DNA from: Antedon mediterranea
Taxonomy: Eukaryota > Echinodermata > Crinoidea > Comatulida > Antedonidae
Direction: 5' to 3'
Length of the DNA: 64,000 nt
Assembly (NCBI RefSeq): GCF_964355755.1
Contig: NC_092670.1
Location: 27,083,795 to 27,147,794, forward strand
Position 1 is the stretch's first letter. Each line of letters begins with the position of its first letter. Made by a program: the position numbers and the translations under genes. The notes under the pieces were generated by a model, which was not told where the DNA came from, ran no database searches, and was given only the letters and a program-made list of their open reading frames with translations. This document shows, one piece after another, positions 10,858 through 22,502 of the stretch.

Positions 10858-11976
10858 GGGTGCTCACAGATGGTTCTCGAATAAAGTAGAATCCACGGAC
10901 GGGGACTTTTTTGGGACACTAAACAAAAACGGAAGTGTCCCCCTAATTGGGGTATTCAGAAATAGAGACAACAAAACCAATACTGGATTCCATAAAGGAC
11001 AATTAATTTATGTGGATTAAAGAAATTAGGGAGAAATGGAAATGTATGTACGGGAATTGGGCGGCGGCACGTGGTGGTGGTGATGGAACCGCAGTAATAA
11101 AGTTGATTGTATTTATATATTATAAGAACCAAACTAAATAAATAGACCTAGACATTCTGCGAAATGGAAATCGGAAATTCAAGCTCCTATTCAGTGAAAA
11201 ATTAAACTGTAGTCTACCTAAATATTTAGGGCAAATCATTGGTTGTGGTGTTGAACTTCCTGTAAACATTTGTGTGAACCAAACTGGGTCGAATTTCTGT
11301 CATGAGTACTGATTTGTTGGCCTGTGATTTATGACGCCTAAGGGATCTATCTAGACTTATTTTTTAGAATAATGTACGTACCTGTCAGATACAATTGTCT
11401 TGTGTCGTATAATAAATAAGTACTGTAATAGTTACTGAAGTTACTATTACAATCTCGTCAATGAAAACACGAAAATGTATATGCACTTACTTATGAAAAC
11501 GTATACAGTATTATACTCAGTTATTGAAACAGTAGGTTTAAAAAAGTTTTGTTTGTCTGTAAAATGATGTAATCAAGCTGTTTACATGAGTCTTAATTTA
11601 TAAGCACATCAATAATAAAATAGTTTATCTATCCTGTAATTGGCGAGATTATGGTCGCTGTTGAATGAAATAAAGCCAATCGGTATCATATTTGTACAGA
11701 AACGTTTTCGCGGCCGAAGGGTGTAACCTAAATTCGTTGTATTATCGTCAAGAACTAACTGTAACTAAACTTACATAGAAAGTAGGGTATCATAAATTTG
11801 GCCTTAGCACTCGGGGGAGTGGCTAAGATGAAGTCCGTGGGACTACTAAATATAAATTGTAATGAACCTCGAGGGACATAAATAGGAATATTTCATGTTT
11901 CATTATCAATGTATAATAAATGGAAACTGTTTACCGATTCAAATAATAGAAATTGGTTTTTAACATTTTCCGAACC

Positions 11977-12333
11977 TATTGCAAGTTTATTCTCAAAGGG
12001 CCCATATATTTACCTACCGTATGTGTTAAACCAAGGGCTCATAAATTTACCTACAGTACTTGTGTTAAACCAAACTGGATGTTCCATTCATCGCAAATCA
12101 ATACATTTGTATAATCGTATATTAAATCTATCAAAATAGTATTTTTTAAAGAAAATCGGCCTGTCTTCAACATTATGATGGTGTACTCTAGCAATCTATC
12201 AAAATAGTATTTTTAAAAGAAAATCGGCCTGTCTTCAACATTATGATGGTGTACTCTAGCTGTTCAACCGGTTTTCAGCTATTAAAAACAATTATCGTAG
12301 GAGGAGATAGGAAAATGTGAAGCCTCCTCGCTA
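11977..12333 (+). repeat. Internal Helitron repeat, copy 1 (with a 74-bp tandem duplication)
   Basis: Starts GCAAGTTTATTCTCAAAGGG and ends GAAGCCTCCTCG. It matches 12762-13068 almost exactly. Inside it, AATCTATCAAAATAGTATTT through GGTGTACTCTAGC occurs twice in a row (about 12123-12199 and 12194-12260), which copy 2 lacks. Confidence 0.85.
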
Positions 12334-12761
12334 TGTAACATTAGGGTTGAGGGATGGGAAAGCGGATAGGTACAAAGAGGAACAATTTTTAAATATATTC
12401 TTTATCCACTGAGTAACGAAATATTTTGTTCATGTTTTATAGGCCTATAAATAATATACCTCTAAATACAGTAGGCCTAAAACATTTGCGATTTAATACT
12501 TTGTTAAAACTGTCACTGTCATAATCGATTGAAATATTAAAGTACATGTCACGATACACCACTACGACGTTTATATTTTTGGTAATTATTAATTAATACA
12601 AACGTTGAGAAGGAACTGTCAGTATAAAGTTTATTTGTATATCTAACAGTAGAGCCTATCCACAGTCTCAGTAATAAAGTTTATTTGTATATATTTTTAT
12701 ATTACATCTAACAGTACGAACATTCACAGTAAGAAATGTTCGATTCAAATGAAAAATAGTT

Positions 12762-13068
12762 TTGCAAGTTTATTCTCAAAGGGCCCATATATTTACCTAC
12801 CGTATGTGTTAAACCAAGGGCTCATAAATTTACCTACAGTACTTGTGTTAAACCAAACTCTGGCAGACTGAGAGATTGGGATGTTCCATTCATCGCAAAT
12901 CAATACATTTGTATAATCGTATATTAAATCTATCAAAATAGTATTTTTTAAAGAAAATCGGCCTGTCTTCAACATTATGATGGTGTACTCTAGCTGTTCA
13001 ACCGGTTTTCAGCTATTAAAAACAATTATCGTAGGAGGAGATAGAAAAATGCGAAGCCTCCTCGCATT
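12762..13068 (+). repeat. Internal Helitron repeat, copy 2
   Basis: Direct repeat of 11977-12333, without the 74-bp duplication but with an extra piece (TCTGGCAGACTGAGAGATT) after AAACCAAAC at about 12857. Near identity points to recent duplication. Confidence 0.85.
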
Positions 13069-13832
13069 TTTTTGGCGGGTATTTTTCAAGATGGACATCC
13101 ATTAGACAGTGTATACCACGATCGGAAAACACCCCTATTTGGGGCAAATCTTTTTTGAACCTAAATTCGTTTTAATCGTCAATAACTAATTATCTAACTC
13201 AATTTAATTAGTAAACAGGGTTACATCAGGCGGTTAAAATCAGTACCGAAAGTACGAACCAACTTTACATACCATCGAGTGAAAATTCTAGAAGTAAGGC
13301 GCGATTTACCGAATTTTGCCCTTACGTAAATTTATATATAGATGTATTAATATAATACTGTAAAATAAATAATAAAATTAATATTATGACGATTAAAATG
13401 TTATGATGTTAAAATGTTGCACTGACCTTCAATGATTTGCCACTATACAGTTGTATTTATTAGGGCTTTAATATTCGTCTTTGGAAAATAAACTACTATT
13501 CATCAGAACCAGAGAATACAAATTCGTACAGGATAGGGCATAGGCAGATCCAGGTGGCCAAACTCAATCCACAACTCACTACACAGACAGACCACAATTT
13601 TTATATAGTTTGGCCCATACAGGAAAGAGTTTCCTGTATACAAAGGATTCTAAAATAACCCATGTGGATTTGCCCGAATGAACCCTCTAAGGACCCTTTT
13701 GGGATCTCTATGTGGTGTGCTACATAAGGCCCTGTATTATAAATTAGTATGGGGTAAATAGTTCATAGATGAACTATGGAATAAAACTAAATGTGCACCC
13801 TCAATCTTTAAATAACATTTATGGATTTCGAT

Positions 13833-14310
13833 CCTTAAGAAAAATTTATGGATTTGCCCAAATTAACCCAAGGGCCGGTCCTCCATGGACATTAAGCCCC
13901 ATAATGGAAATATAATGGATGACACTGTGGCTTTATATAGACAGGCACAACCATGGAATAAAGCTGCCTGTGCACTCTCGATCCTTAAGGAACACTTATG
14001 GATTTGCCCAAATTAACCCAAGGGCGGTCCTCCATGGATGGACATTAAGCCCCATAATGGAAATATAATGGGTGACACTGTGGGTTTATATAGACAGGCA
14101 CATGGAATAAAGCTGCCTGTGCACTCTCGATCCTTAAGGAACACTTATGGATTTGCCCAAATTAACCCCCAAAGGCCGGTCCTCCATGGATGGACATTAA
14201 GCCCCATAATGGACATATAAGGGGTGACAATGTGGGTTTATATAGACGTCAGGCACATGGAATAAAGCTGCCTGTGCACTTTCGATCGGGCCTTAAGGAA
14301 CCGATTTGGA
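13833..14310 (+). repeat. ~150-bp minisatellite, three full units
   Basis: Units start with CCTTAAG at 13833, 13983, 14132 and 14291 (spacing 150, 149 and 159 bp). Each holds TTATGGATTTGCCCAAATTA, CCATGGATGGACATTAAG and AAAGCTGCCTGTGCACT. Degraded partial units flank it at 13640-13830 and 14463-14560. Short open frames here are repeat artefacts. Confidence 0.85.
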
Positions 14311-14576
14311 TTTTGCCTAAAATGAAACAACAGCAGGTCATCTATTTAGACCCTTCTGTGGTTCTTTACTGTATGTTCAGTTCTACATTTGGCTCCTGTA
14401 TCGGATCAATGCATTTGGCTACATAAGTTACTGTGTTAGAAATATATCGAGTAACTAAAACTGTAGGTTACAATATTAAGCCATGGGAAAAGCCTGTCTG
14501 TGCACTCTCAATCCTTTTAAAAGGAACCCATATGGATTTGCCAAAATAAACCAAGTGTAACTTCTGAATTCTCTAT

Positions 14577-15395
14577 AGCCCCTTTCTCACAGAGCTGAGT
14601 GCCAGGAATATTGCGGGAATATACCATTACCATGCCGGTATGGTTTTCTGTGAGAACGGGTCGTCTTGGCATCATGCCGGCACCATGCCGGCATCGACAT
14701 GACCTGCTTTAGACCTAGTAATATTCTAAGGATGTTCCCCGCAATGCCAGACGGGCATTCTGTGAGAACGTAACGCCGTTATATTCCGGGGTTCCCTGTC
14801 GAGGCTTCAGACACCTTGCGCGGTCAAGTGTATCACTTTGGCGCCGATTCAATTCAATTAATAACAATAATAATGTCGAACTGGAGGGATAATGAGATAA
14901 GAGAGCTGCTTAAAATAAGGGGACAAGAAGAAATTTGTAGCATAATCTATAGCAGGCCTAGGCCATACAGCTCTTTGTTGGTGCCCAACTAGCCTGACCC
15001 TTCGTCGCCTTGTAAATTGTACAGCCTTCTAAGGTGTTTTACAGATTGCCGATGACGGCTAATTAATTGCTGTACCTGTATAATATATGCACAATAAACT
15101 GTACATAGCATGTATTGCATAAATATGCTATAAAGGAAGATAATAATCTGTAACCTAACATTCGCCGCCATATATCCCTAGACAAAAATAATAACAATAA
15201 AGGACGCCCTCAATAATTATTTTGTCAGAGACTTTTTATTGGCCGAATATGCCCGACTCCTTTCTTACAGAAAGCCGGTATATACCGGTTATATTTCCGG
15301 CACGATAGATGAGAATGGGTATATGCCGGTAACGATACCAGCACGACGCCAGCACTGTACCGGTATATTGCAGACACATCTGTGAGAAAGGGGCT
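14577..15395. mobile_element. 819-bp TIR element with AGCCCCTTTCTCACAGA ends
   Basis: AGCCCCTTTCTCACAGA begins the element, and its reverse complement TCTGTGAGAAAGGGGCT ends it. Both ends also carry many near-palindromic words around ATGCCGGTA / TATACCGG. No clear target duplication. The only coding hint is a short SANT-like peptide at 14873-14992. It is nested in the GTCC element. Confidence 0.65.
14873..14992 (+). pseudogene. Short Myb/SANT-like peptide remnant
   Basis: A 39-residue frame starts MSNWRDNEIRELLKIRGQEE. The Trp, the acidic patch and the LLKIR spacing resemble helix 1 of Myb/SANT/MADF-type DNA-binding domains found in Harbinger-group elements (family knowledge). Only the first helix or two is present before degeneration and a stop. 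It lies in the middle of the TIR element, so it may be the remains of that element's DNA-binding protein. Tentative. Confidence 0.3.
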
Positions 15396-15639
15396 CAAGA
15401 GCCGTACATTCCGTTTATTGGAGATTCATGGATACCTGATTGAAATTGCACAAATATTTCTGAAAGACATTGTACTGTATAGTATAGTAATAGTATTATT
15501 CCCCTTCCACACCTCTTTGAATTAAATCCGCCCTGATAGGCTCTTATGTACAGGATTTAAAGGCAATAATCACACTTGTATTTTTCAAACAGTATAATCT
15601 ATTAGATTGAATAAAAATATCTATTATAAACAATTTGCC

Positions 15640-16140
15640 GTTAGAAATCTCTATGCCATGTCGTTATTTCGATGAGAAAAACAGGTCAAAGGTTAAAATT
15701 ACAGAAAAACAGGTGTTTCAGTCACTTTTTGAAAAAAAGTTGCATTATGGCAAGTATAAACATATATATTGTGAACAATTTGACACCACAATTGGCTTCT
15801 TACGACAAATATTTATTAATTTATGTTTTTATAACCTTATTCAATTATGTCAAAGGTTAATAACCACACTTCCGGTCATTTTCAAGCAATATCATCTGTT
15901 ATACTGAATATAAATGTATATCTTGGGAACAATTTGCTCCTATTTTTAATTCTCTCCGACCTGCCGTTACTTAGATATAGCAAAAAGAGGTCAAAGGTCA
16001 AAATTGCTAACAATGGGGTTTCCGGTCAATTTTTCAAAGAAATTTCTGTTAGAGCTAATATAAACATATACATTGTGAACAATTTGACACCAAAATTATC
16101 TCACTACGTTCAGAATTTCCAGAGATATAGCATGTTTTTA
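15640..16140 (+). repeat. Diverged subterminal repeats with DR1 motifs near the right end of GTCC copy A
   Basis: Two related stretches (about 15660-15830 and 15965-16110) share AGGTCAAAGGT(T/C)A, TCACTTTTT/TCAATTTTT and TATAAACATATAYATTGTGAACAATTTGACACC-like order. A weaker middle unit contains GTCAAAGGTTAATAACC. Overlapping open frames here have no recognisable product. Confidence 0.55.
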
Positions 16141-16380
16141 TATTGGCCAATTTTGAACTTTGACCCCTTATATCTCGAAAACGCTTCCTATCCTGATTGA
16201 TTACCTTCCATATTCGTAATCTACGGAAAATTCTGGTCTAGAAAAGTAGGATGGCAATTTGTCCCCTTTCAGGTGGTGATATCCCCCTCCTGCCACCGGA
16301 CTATTTTATTGTTTTTGCTCTTTCTACAAATCTACATACACATGCAACTATGTCCGATTTCACTCGCATGTCCCACATAT

Positions 16381-16635
16381 TGTAAGCCTCCTCGTGATGT
16401 TATTGGTGGTTTAAACAATTACCTAGACCCAATGGAGAAATTTTGCCATAACCGACTTGTCAAAGCAATGTTAGTTGCCTATTCAAGAAGTCAAGATGTA
16501 GAACATCTGGAAAGCGTTAAGCAGAGAAGGTTAAGTGGAGTAGAGAAAGCCAGGAACACCAGATTAAATTCTAAGGAGAAGGAAGATATTAAAGAGAATG
16601 CGGACGAAGAAGATTTCTGTTTGTGCCATTGGTAA
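16381..16635 (+). pseudogene. Unrecognised ORF tail, charged
   Basis: An open frame to a TAA at 16633-16635 reads NYLDPMEKFCHNRLVKAML, then a charged tail (VKQRRLSGVEKARNTRL, EKEDIKENADEEDFCLCHW). The part before about 16381 is the flank of the GTCC insertion, so the true start is not visible. It looks like the C-terminus of a mobile-element or multi-copy protein, but I do not recognise the family. Confidence 0.3.
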
Positions 16636-16639
16636 AACA

Positions 16640-16920
16640 TTCTTTTAATTCATTTTACTCTTATGTGTTCGGATTAGACCAATAATAATATTACAAAAAA
16701 TAGGCCTAAATACTAATAAAATGAACGCTATTGCATCTGGGTGCAAATACATTGATGTTAAAATGATTAAACTACCAAATTACCTTTAGTTGACAGTTTA
16801 CCATTAGATAAACACCACTTGATAAAACAAAAATTGCTATGTCGATATTTAGACCGATGAATGACTATACATAATACATCTCACTTATTGCACCGGTAAT
16901 GAAAACTGTAATCCAATTAT
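16640..16920. other. Unassigned AT-rich sequence
   Basis: Nothing recognised. Confidence 0.4.
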
Positions 16921-17400
16921 TTTTTTATTTTATTTCAACAATATTTTACGAGGGTGGTCCATCCAGCCGAAGCTGATCATTAGGGACCCTCACAGAAATA
17001 CATCATGACAAGATATAAACATGTAACAATAAAAATTAAATTAAAATAAATATAATTTATAAAGATAAAATAAAGCACAAACAATTTAGAATCAAAAATT
17101 AAATACATTAAATTAAATTGGCCCTCTCATTGCCTAATATGGTAGGTGCTGCACTGCTGGCTGCCGTGGGTCCGTGGAGGGCCTAATCCGAATTTCCTCA
17201 CTGAGGACAAATATTAATACAAAATACAAAAAAGGAAGTAACTAAACAAGAAGATGGTTCTTGAGCAGAAATTTGAAGGAACAGTAAGATGAAGCAAGTG
17301 GGATATAAGGAAGAGAATTAAAAAAGTAGGAGCATTGACCTAAAAGACTGTTTGAAAAGGTCTGGGTATAAGGAGATCACTGTTAGTGATCGGCCGTGTG
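16921..17400 (-). mobile_element. Non-LTR retrotransposon 3' fragment, minus strand
   Basis: On the minus strand, 17400-17230 reads in mixed frames YFFNSLPYIPLASSYCSFKF then LLKNHLLV and a stop. This is the usual LINE ORF2 C-terminus pattern (W/FNSLP..., SFK..LK.HL). It is followed by about 300 bp of 3' UTR and an A-rich tail (AAATAAAATAAAAAAAT) at 16918-16935. Clade not determined. Confidence 0.55.
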
Positions 17401-18214
17401 GCCATGCGCCAATGACACATTGTATGAATATCCCGCCATAAAATCATTTGTTATTAATTCATTATTTTACAGTCGAAAATTTGGGAAAATGGTCATGTTA
17501 CATGCATTCAACGTTGGTTCCACTACGAGTGTGTAGGAGTTAAACGGAAACCAAGGGAAACCTGGTACTACAGTTGCAGTTTCTTACGTCTAGTCTATTA
17601 TTTTTTTACCAATCAATGCCCATTATTATGTTTATATCAGTAATAATGGATAATAAATTTAAATATTGTAATGTGTGTTTAATTACGAGGTAGGTGTACA
17701 GAGCTTGAAATTATCAATCTGTGTCCATCAGGTCCTTTCAACGTAAATCTGACGAAATTTGTTTTAATGCCACATTTAGGCTAATACCTAAACAACGAGT
17801 GTTATAAAAACGTTGACGTTACTGTATATATAATTGAAGTTAACGATGTGGTATATTTGGATTTTCATGTTATGTTATAAGCTTTGTTGAAGATTAAGCT
17901 GAATTATCGTAATGGCTCCTTGAAATAGAAAATTTATAATTATTAATTGTAAACCGAAAAAAGGTACAGGTAGGTTAAGGCCATAACTAGTGTAGGCCTA
18001 TTTTGTTAAAAAATGTTAATTGCTTTTTTTTTTTATCTTTTATGGGTCTCTCCCATCTTTATTCATTCAATAATGTATACAAAAATTCATTATTATATAA
18101 TATAATAAAATAATATTATAGAACAAGTTGTTAATATAAGACAGCACACAAACCATCTTTTTATAGTACTGTATACAAATATTGCACATACATTAAAATA
18201 AACTTTATAATATT
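17401..18214. other. Unassigned sequence; possible LINE tail at 18022-18075
   Basis: No gene recognised. On the minus strand at 18075-18022, GAATAAAGATGGGAGAGACC followed by a poly(A) run looks like another LINE 3' end. Confidence 0.35.
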
Positions 18215-18423
18215 ATACCTTACTGGGGTACAACCGCAGATTCCTGTACTAAACTTCAAAGAACACAAAATAAAGTAATTAGATTCATCTTAGGGAAACA
18301 TAATAGATACCATATCACCAAAGACGATTATACTTTTCTTGGTTTATTAGATGTTAAAACCAGGGCCGAACAAACGACACTACAACACGTACAGACAATA
18401 TATACAAAAAGTTGTCCAGACTT
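18215..18423 (+). pseudogene. LINE ORF2 C-terminal fragment
   Basis: The plus strand encodes YWGTTADSCTKLQRTQNKVI, then RFILG and a DVKTRAEQTTLQHV stretch. The Y.S.VWG..... L..LQ..QNK.IR.I pattern is the conserved region after the RT of CR1/Jockey-like LINEs. It is cut at 18423, where a TIR element begins. Confidence 0.65.
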
Positions 18424-18850
18424 CAGCCCGCGAAATTCACCTCAGCATTCGGCAATGCCGAGGTAAATGCCGAGGTCCTGCTAGCTTACCACGGCATTGA
18501 TTTGCCGAGGCTTTTTAAATTTATTTAGGCCTTGGATTGGAGTACAACCAAGGCTACCACATACACAGCAAATAAATAGTTTTACAGTTTTTCAAATTTA
18601 CCTTCGTTACAAGTGAATTAAATATATCTTAAAATATTTGTACGTCGGAGTTATTATTAGGCCTACACTGGTTTTATTTTACACACAAGATAGGGCCGGA
18701 GAGAGAAGAGGCGAGGCCAGCGACCGCTTCGCCGTTTACAACAACAACGAACGTAACCACGCTCAGCTAGCTCTCTCTATCGTCGCGTGTGATGTGAGTT
18801 TAGTGAGGCATGACAAATCACCTGACCAACTGTTACTTGGTAGATTCCGG
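18424..18850. mobile_element. Truncated TIR element, CAGCCCGCGAAATT family
   Basis: Starts CAGCCCGCGAAATTCACC and is collinear, in inverse orientation, with the complete element at 48075-48752 (compare 48752 down to about 48345). The other terminus is missing after about 18850. An 80-codon open frame across it has no support. Confidence 0.75.
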
Positions 18851-19010
18851 TTTTTCTGCTGCGATCATTTTATTTCTTAAGAAGTCATACTACAATTGTT
18901 GATTACTTTTATCAATTTTTATAGGAACATGTAGCGTTTGAAGTTGTAATATGAATTAACAGTCAATAAATATTTAAAAACATTATAGTTGTATTGTCAG
19001 TTTATTTCTT

Positions 19011-19052
19011 ATTTCATCTCGTAATACGTGGTTACGAGATTATTGTGAGATA
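19011..19052 (+). repeat. DIRS left inverted terminal repeat (42 bp)
   Basis: Contains CTCGTAATACGTGGTTACGA. It is the exact reverse complement of 23643-23684. It is followed at 19053-19077 by CGAGCCTAGCGCATGCG..., which recurs inverted in the region 23860-23890. Confidence 0.9.
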
Positions 19053-19430
19053 CGAGCCTAGCGCATGCGTAGAGCAGTAAGCAAGTACATGCAGTTTTCT
19101 TGAACGTTTCTTGCACTCCAAAGAGGAAGAAACTTACAAAATATACATAATTAGCGTAGGAAATCAACGAAGTTGCGGACCAATCACAAATTTAAACTTT
19201 TGGGGTTGTTTGCTGAAGTCTGTTTAAAAATTTTACGCTCAATTAGCTGACATAAATCCAAAACAATTTGTCGATACCCAGGTTGGTTTTTACACAGTGT
19301 GGCAGGCAATTCGCGCCATTCGACATCATCCGTGTGTGGCCTGTCATCGTCTGGGGAAGGAATTGTGTTCCGCGGAGCACCCCAACCAAGGCCGTTGTTG
19401 GCGTACACGTAAGTACAGTCAGTATCAAAA

Positions 19431-20607
19431 ATGTCGGCAGACGATAGACAAGAGTCTGTATTGACAGATGCATTAGACCTTGGCTTAGACCTAGGTGCAC
19501 CTATAGAGGTGGAACAATATAATCATGCTTGCATGAAAGAGTTTTTGTCTGAAGAAAAGTCAAATACAAAACGCAATGCCAGCAGTAGTGGCAGTGTGTC
19601 TAAAATGAAAAAAAGTGAAACGGTCGAATAATGAGGTGGCCGGGTTGGAAAGCAGAATGACTGCTATTGAAAAATCGTTGGAAAAACAAGAATATTCAAA
19701 TGCGAATCTATGTCACATGTTACAGGAAATAGCCTATAACACTGGCAGTACACAGTACTATGATTATGATGATGATGAGAGTCCTCCCACAGGGAGTGAA
19801 TTCAATTCTGACCCTAAAGATAAAGATGGTGACCAGCACCTGTCTCCCACAGGGAGTGAAAGCAACAAGGCCACTGGCCCAATATTTGCAAGCCGATTTA
19901 AGGCGACCAGACCCACAGGGTCAAATATTAATGAAGGATTGGCTCAAAGTGTTAGTTTACTGATTTCTGAAAAATTGGAAGATGATAAAATTAATGATAC
20001 AATCTATAAATACCCACGACCAGCCAACCTAGAAAACCTGGTAGTACCAAAGGTTAACCCTATTATATGGGATAATATTTCAGCTGCATCAAAGTCATCG
20101 GACTTGAAAATACAACGGGTGCAGAGAAGCATGGTTGGGGCTATTTCAGCCATGGTGAATCAACAAGAAAGCGAACCTTCCTCAACAAAGGAAGATATAA
20201 TAGCATTGATGGCACATGCCAACTTTGAACTAAGTCTAATCAGACGTGAGAATTTAAAACCTGAATTGGATGAAAAATACAAGCAGGCGCTGTGTAAGGC
20301 GTCCATTCCGGTCTCCACATTGTTATTTGGAGATGATTTGGCAAAAAGAGTCAAAGACATGAAAGACAAAATCCAAACTGTAACTAAAAGACAACCCTAT
20401 AATGTGTACCGGGGTTCCCAATTCAGAGGAAGAGTCATGAACAGGGGTAGAGGAACTTGGCGGTTTAACCCTTATGAAGGAACTAGAGGCCGTGGATACT
20501 CTAGGGGTCCTTTTTTAGGACAACCTCTCAGGAGAGGACAGTGGTCAAGCCACAAGAAACCATTCACAAAATCCAAAGCCCCGTTGAAAACACAAGAAAA
20601 GAAATAA
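19431..20607 (+). pseudogene. DIRS GAG-like protein, one frameshift
   Basis: Residues 1-61 (19431 onward, starting MSADDRQESVL) are in one frame, and the remainder (19615-20607) is one base away. The switch falls in an A7 run at about 19607-19613. The second part carries a coiled segment (ESRMTAIEKSLEKQ), an acidic Pro/Thr/Ser linker with repeated SPTGSE, the DIRS GAG signature YPRPANLENLVVPKVNPIIW, and a C-terminal Arg/Gly-rich, likely nucleic-acid-binding tail (RGRGTWRF...RGRGYSRG). The product would package element RNA. The slip could be programmed, but a simple A-run indel is more likely. Confidence 0.82.
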
Positions 20608-22501
20608 CTAATGAGGTAAGTATATACTTAAATCCCAATCAGTTTATTGGGGGACAGATAAGAAAATATGAATCAGAGTGGAATAAATACACTTCTGATC
20701 AGATTGTGCTTAATATTATCAAGGGATACCAGTTGGAATTTTGTAACTCTCCACCAATTCAGGAGAGGATTCCATATCCCTATAAGTTAAACTACCATGA
20801 GGTTAGTGCTGTGGATAATGAGATATTATCCCTAATCAAAAAACAGGTGATTGAAAGGGCCACTCCTGAGGACCACGAATTCATTTCTAACATAAGAAAT
20901 ATGGGGGAATCCAAATGATCCTAGATCTATCAAAACTAAATGAGTACATTGTTTACCATCATTTTAAGATGGATTCCTTGGAACAAGCTATTAACCTTGT
21001 TACAAAAAATTGCTTTTTTGCCTCCTTGGATTTAAAAGATGCTTATTATTCAATACCAATTCACCAATCATTTAGGAAATACCTTCGCTTTCTCTGGAAG
21101 GGAGAGAAATGGCAATTTAAAGCATTGCCAAATGGCTTAACATCAGGTCCAAGGATCTTTACTAAAATTCTTAAAGTGCCAATGTCCATCATCAGGAGTA
21201 TCGGTCACGAGATAGTAGCATATATTGATGATACACTCGTCATTGCAGAAACGCAATCTACTGCTAAACAAGCAGTATCAGATACTGTTCGGATGCTACA
21301 ACAATTGGGTTTTGTAATTCATCCTACCAAGTCTGTTCTAATTCCTACTCATAAAATTGAATTTCTTGGGTTTGTCATTGACTCCAGTCTCATGACAATT
21401 ACATTAACTCAACGCAAAATTGAACAAATTACTGAATTTTCCAAACAAATAATGACGTCAAAGAGAATAACAATTCGACAATTGGCATGTTATATTGGGA
21501 AAGTAGTAGCATCATTTCCTGGGGCAGAGTATGGGAAGTTACATTATAGAGAATTAGAAAGAGAGAAAATTAAATATCTTGCCATAAATAGAGGTAATTT
21601 TGAAGCAAAAATAAAGATCAGTATATGTGCCAGAGAAGAAGCTAGATGGTGGTATATGAATGTCGGCCAGGTAGTTAGAAATATTCATAGACAAAATCCA
21701 GGTTTAACACTAGAGTCCGATGCTAGTGGATTAGGATGGGGTGGTTCTAATGGAATTACTCATATTGGAGGTCGTTGGGGACCAGTTGACATTGACCAGG
21801 ACTCTATATTTAATATAAATCAATTGGAACTAAAAGCAGCGTTCTTAATGCTACAATCATTTTGTAATTCAAAAAGAGATATTCATGTAAGACTAAAACT
21901 AGATAACACTACAGCAATTGCATATATTAATAATATGGGAGGCACTAAATCGAAAAAATGTAATGATTTAGCAAAAAATCTATGGGAATGGTGTATTCAA
22001 CGTAACATATGGGTAACTGCTGTGCACTTACCTGGCCTGCAGAATATTGTGGCAGATAAAATGTCCCGACAGTTTGAAGATGAATTGGAGTGGAAACTTG
22101 ATCCAAAAATATTCCTGAAACTGAATGAATTACAGGGACAGGCTGATATTGACCTGTTTGCCTCTCGCTTGAATACACAATTACCAAAATATGTGTCTTG
22201 GTACCCTGACCCAGGGGCAATAGATGTGGATGCATTCTCATTGAATTGGAATAGACTTAACTTTTATGCCTTTCCTCCATTTTGTGTCGTAGGAAGGTGT
22301 ATTCAAAAAATTATCAAAGATAAAGCAGAGGGAATTTTAATTGTCCCTAACTGGCCAACCCAGGCATGGTTTGCTAAACTACTAAAGATTTTAATTGATA
22401 ATCCTATTGTGGTACCAAAAGCAAAAAACCTCCTTACATTTAATAGTTGGTGTGAACAAAACCCATCCTTTATCACACAAATTACAACTATTATCTTGTA
22501 G
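20541..22501 (+). pseudogene. DIRS reverse transcriptase-RNase H, one frameshift
   Basis: The N-terminal part (20541-20918) overlaps the end of GAG and includes KYESEWNKYTSDQIVLNIIK, the usual DIRS lead-in. A one-base shift near 20895-20900 leads to the main frame. RT motifs follow: MILDLSKLNEYI, ASLDLKDAYYSIPI, ALPNGLTSGPRIF, the catalytic AYIDDTLVIA (about residue 104 of the main frame) and EFLGFVIDS. An RNase H domain follows with LESDASGLGWGG, QLELKAAFL and LDNTTAIAYIN. The C-terminal block ADIDLFASRLNTQLPKYVSW is typical of DIRS. It ends at 22501, directly before the recombinase. Confidence 0.9.
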
Positions 22502-22502
22502 A

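Larger units (their letters stand above)
10821..13342 (-). mobile_element. Non-autonomous Helitron, 2,522 bp
   Basis: On the minus strand the element starts TCTATATATAAATTTACG and ends in a GC-rich stem-loop closing with CTAG. It sits between A and T with no target duplication (A|TC...CTAG|T). The related copy of the host element at 51575-51610 reads TTTTAAA directly joined to TGTATTATAATACTG; this is exactly the empty site expected if 10821-13342 was added. These are the hallmarks of Helitron rolling-circle elements (established knowledge). No Rep/helicase ORF is present. Internal duplications lie at 11977-12333 and 12762-13068. Confidence 0.8.
9712..16301. mobile_element. 6.6 kb DNA transposon with inverted ends (family GTCC, copy A)
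   Basis: The termini read GTCCGGTGGCAGGAGGGGG inward from both ends. The inverted similarity continues for about 170 bp, through TTCCGTAGATTACGAATATG to the phrase AAGGGGTCAAAGTTCAAAAT. TA lies outside each end (9710-9711, 16302-16303), consistent with a TA target. A second copy starts at 49940, again after TA. The superfamily is unknown to me and no transposase survives. Later insertions inside are a Helitron (10821-13342) and a TIR element (14577-15395). Confidence 0.7.

Noticed and set aside
14038-14426. Frames starting MDIKPHNG
   Set aside because: They run through the 150-bp minisatellite.
19184-19500. Two minus-strand frames before the DIRS GAG
   Set aside because: Antisense to the DIRS leader and GAG start, no domain, no support.
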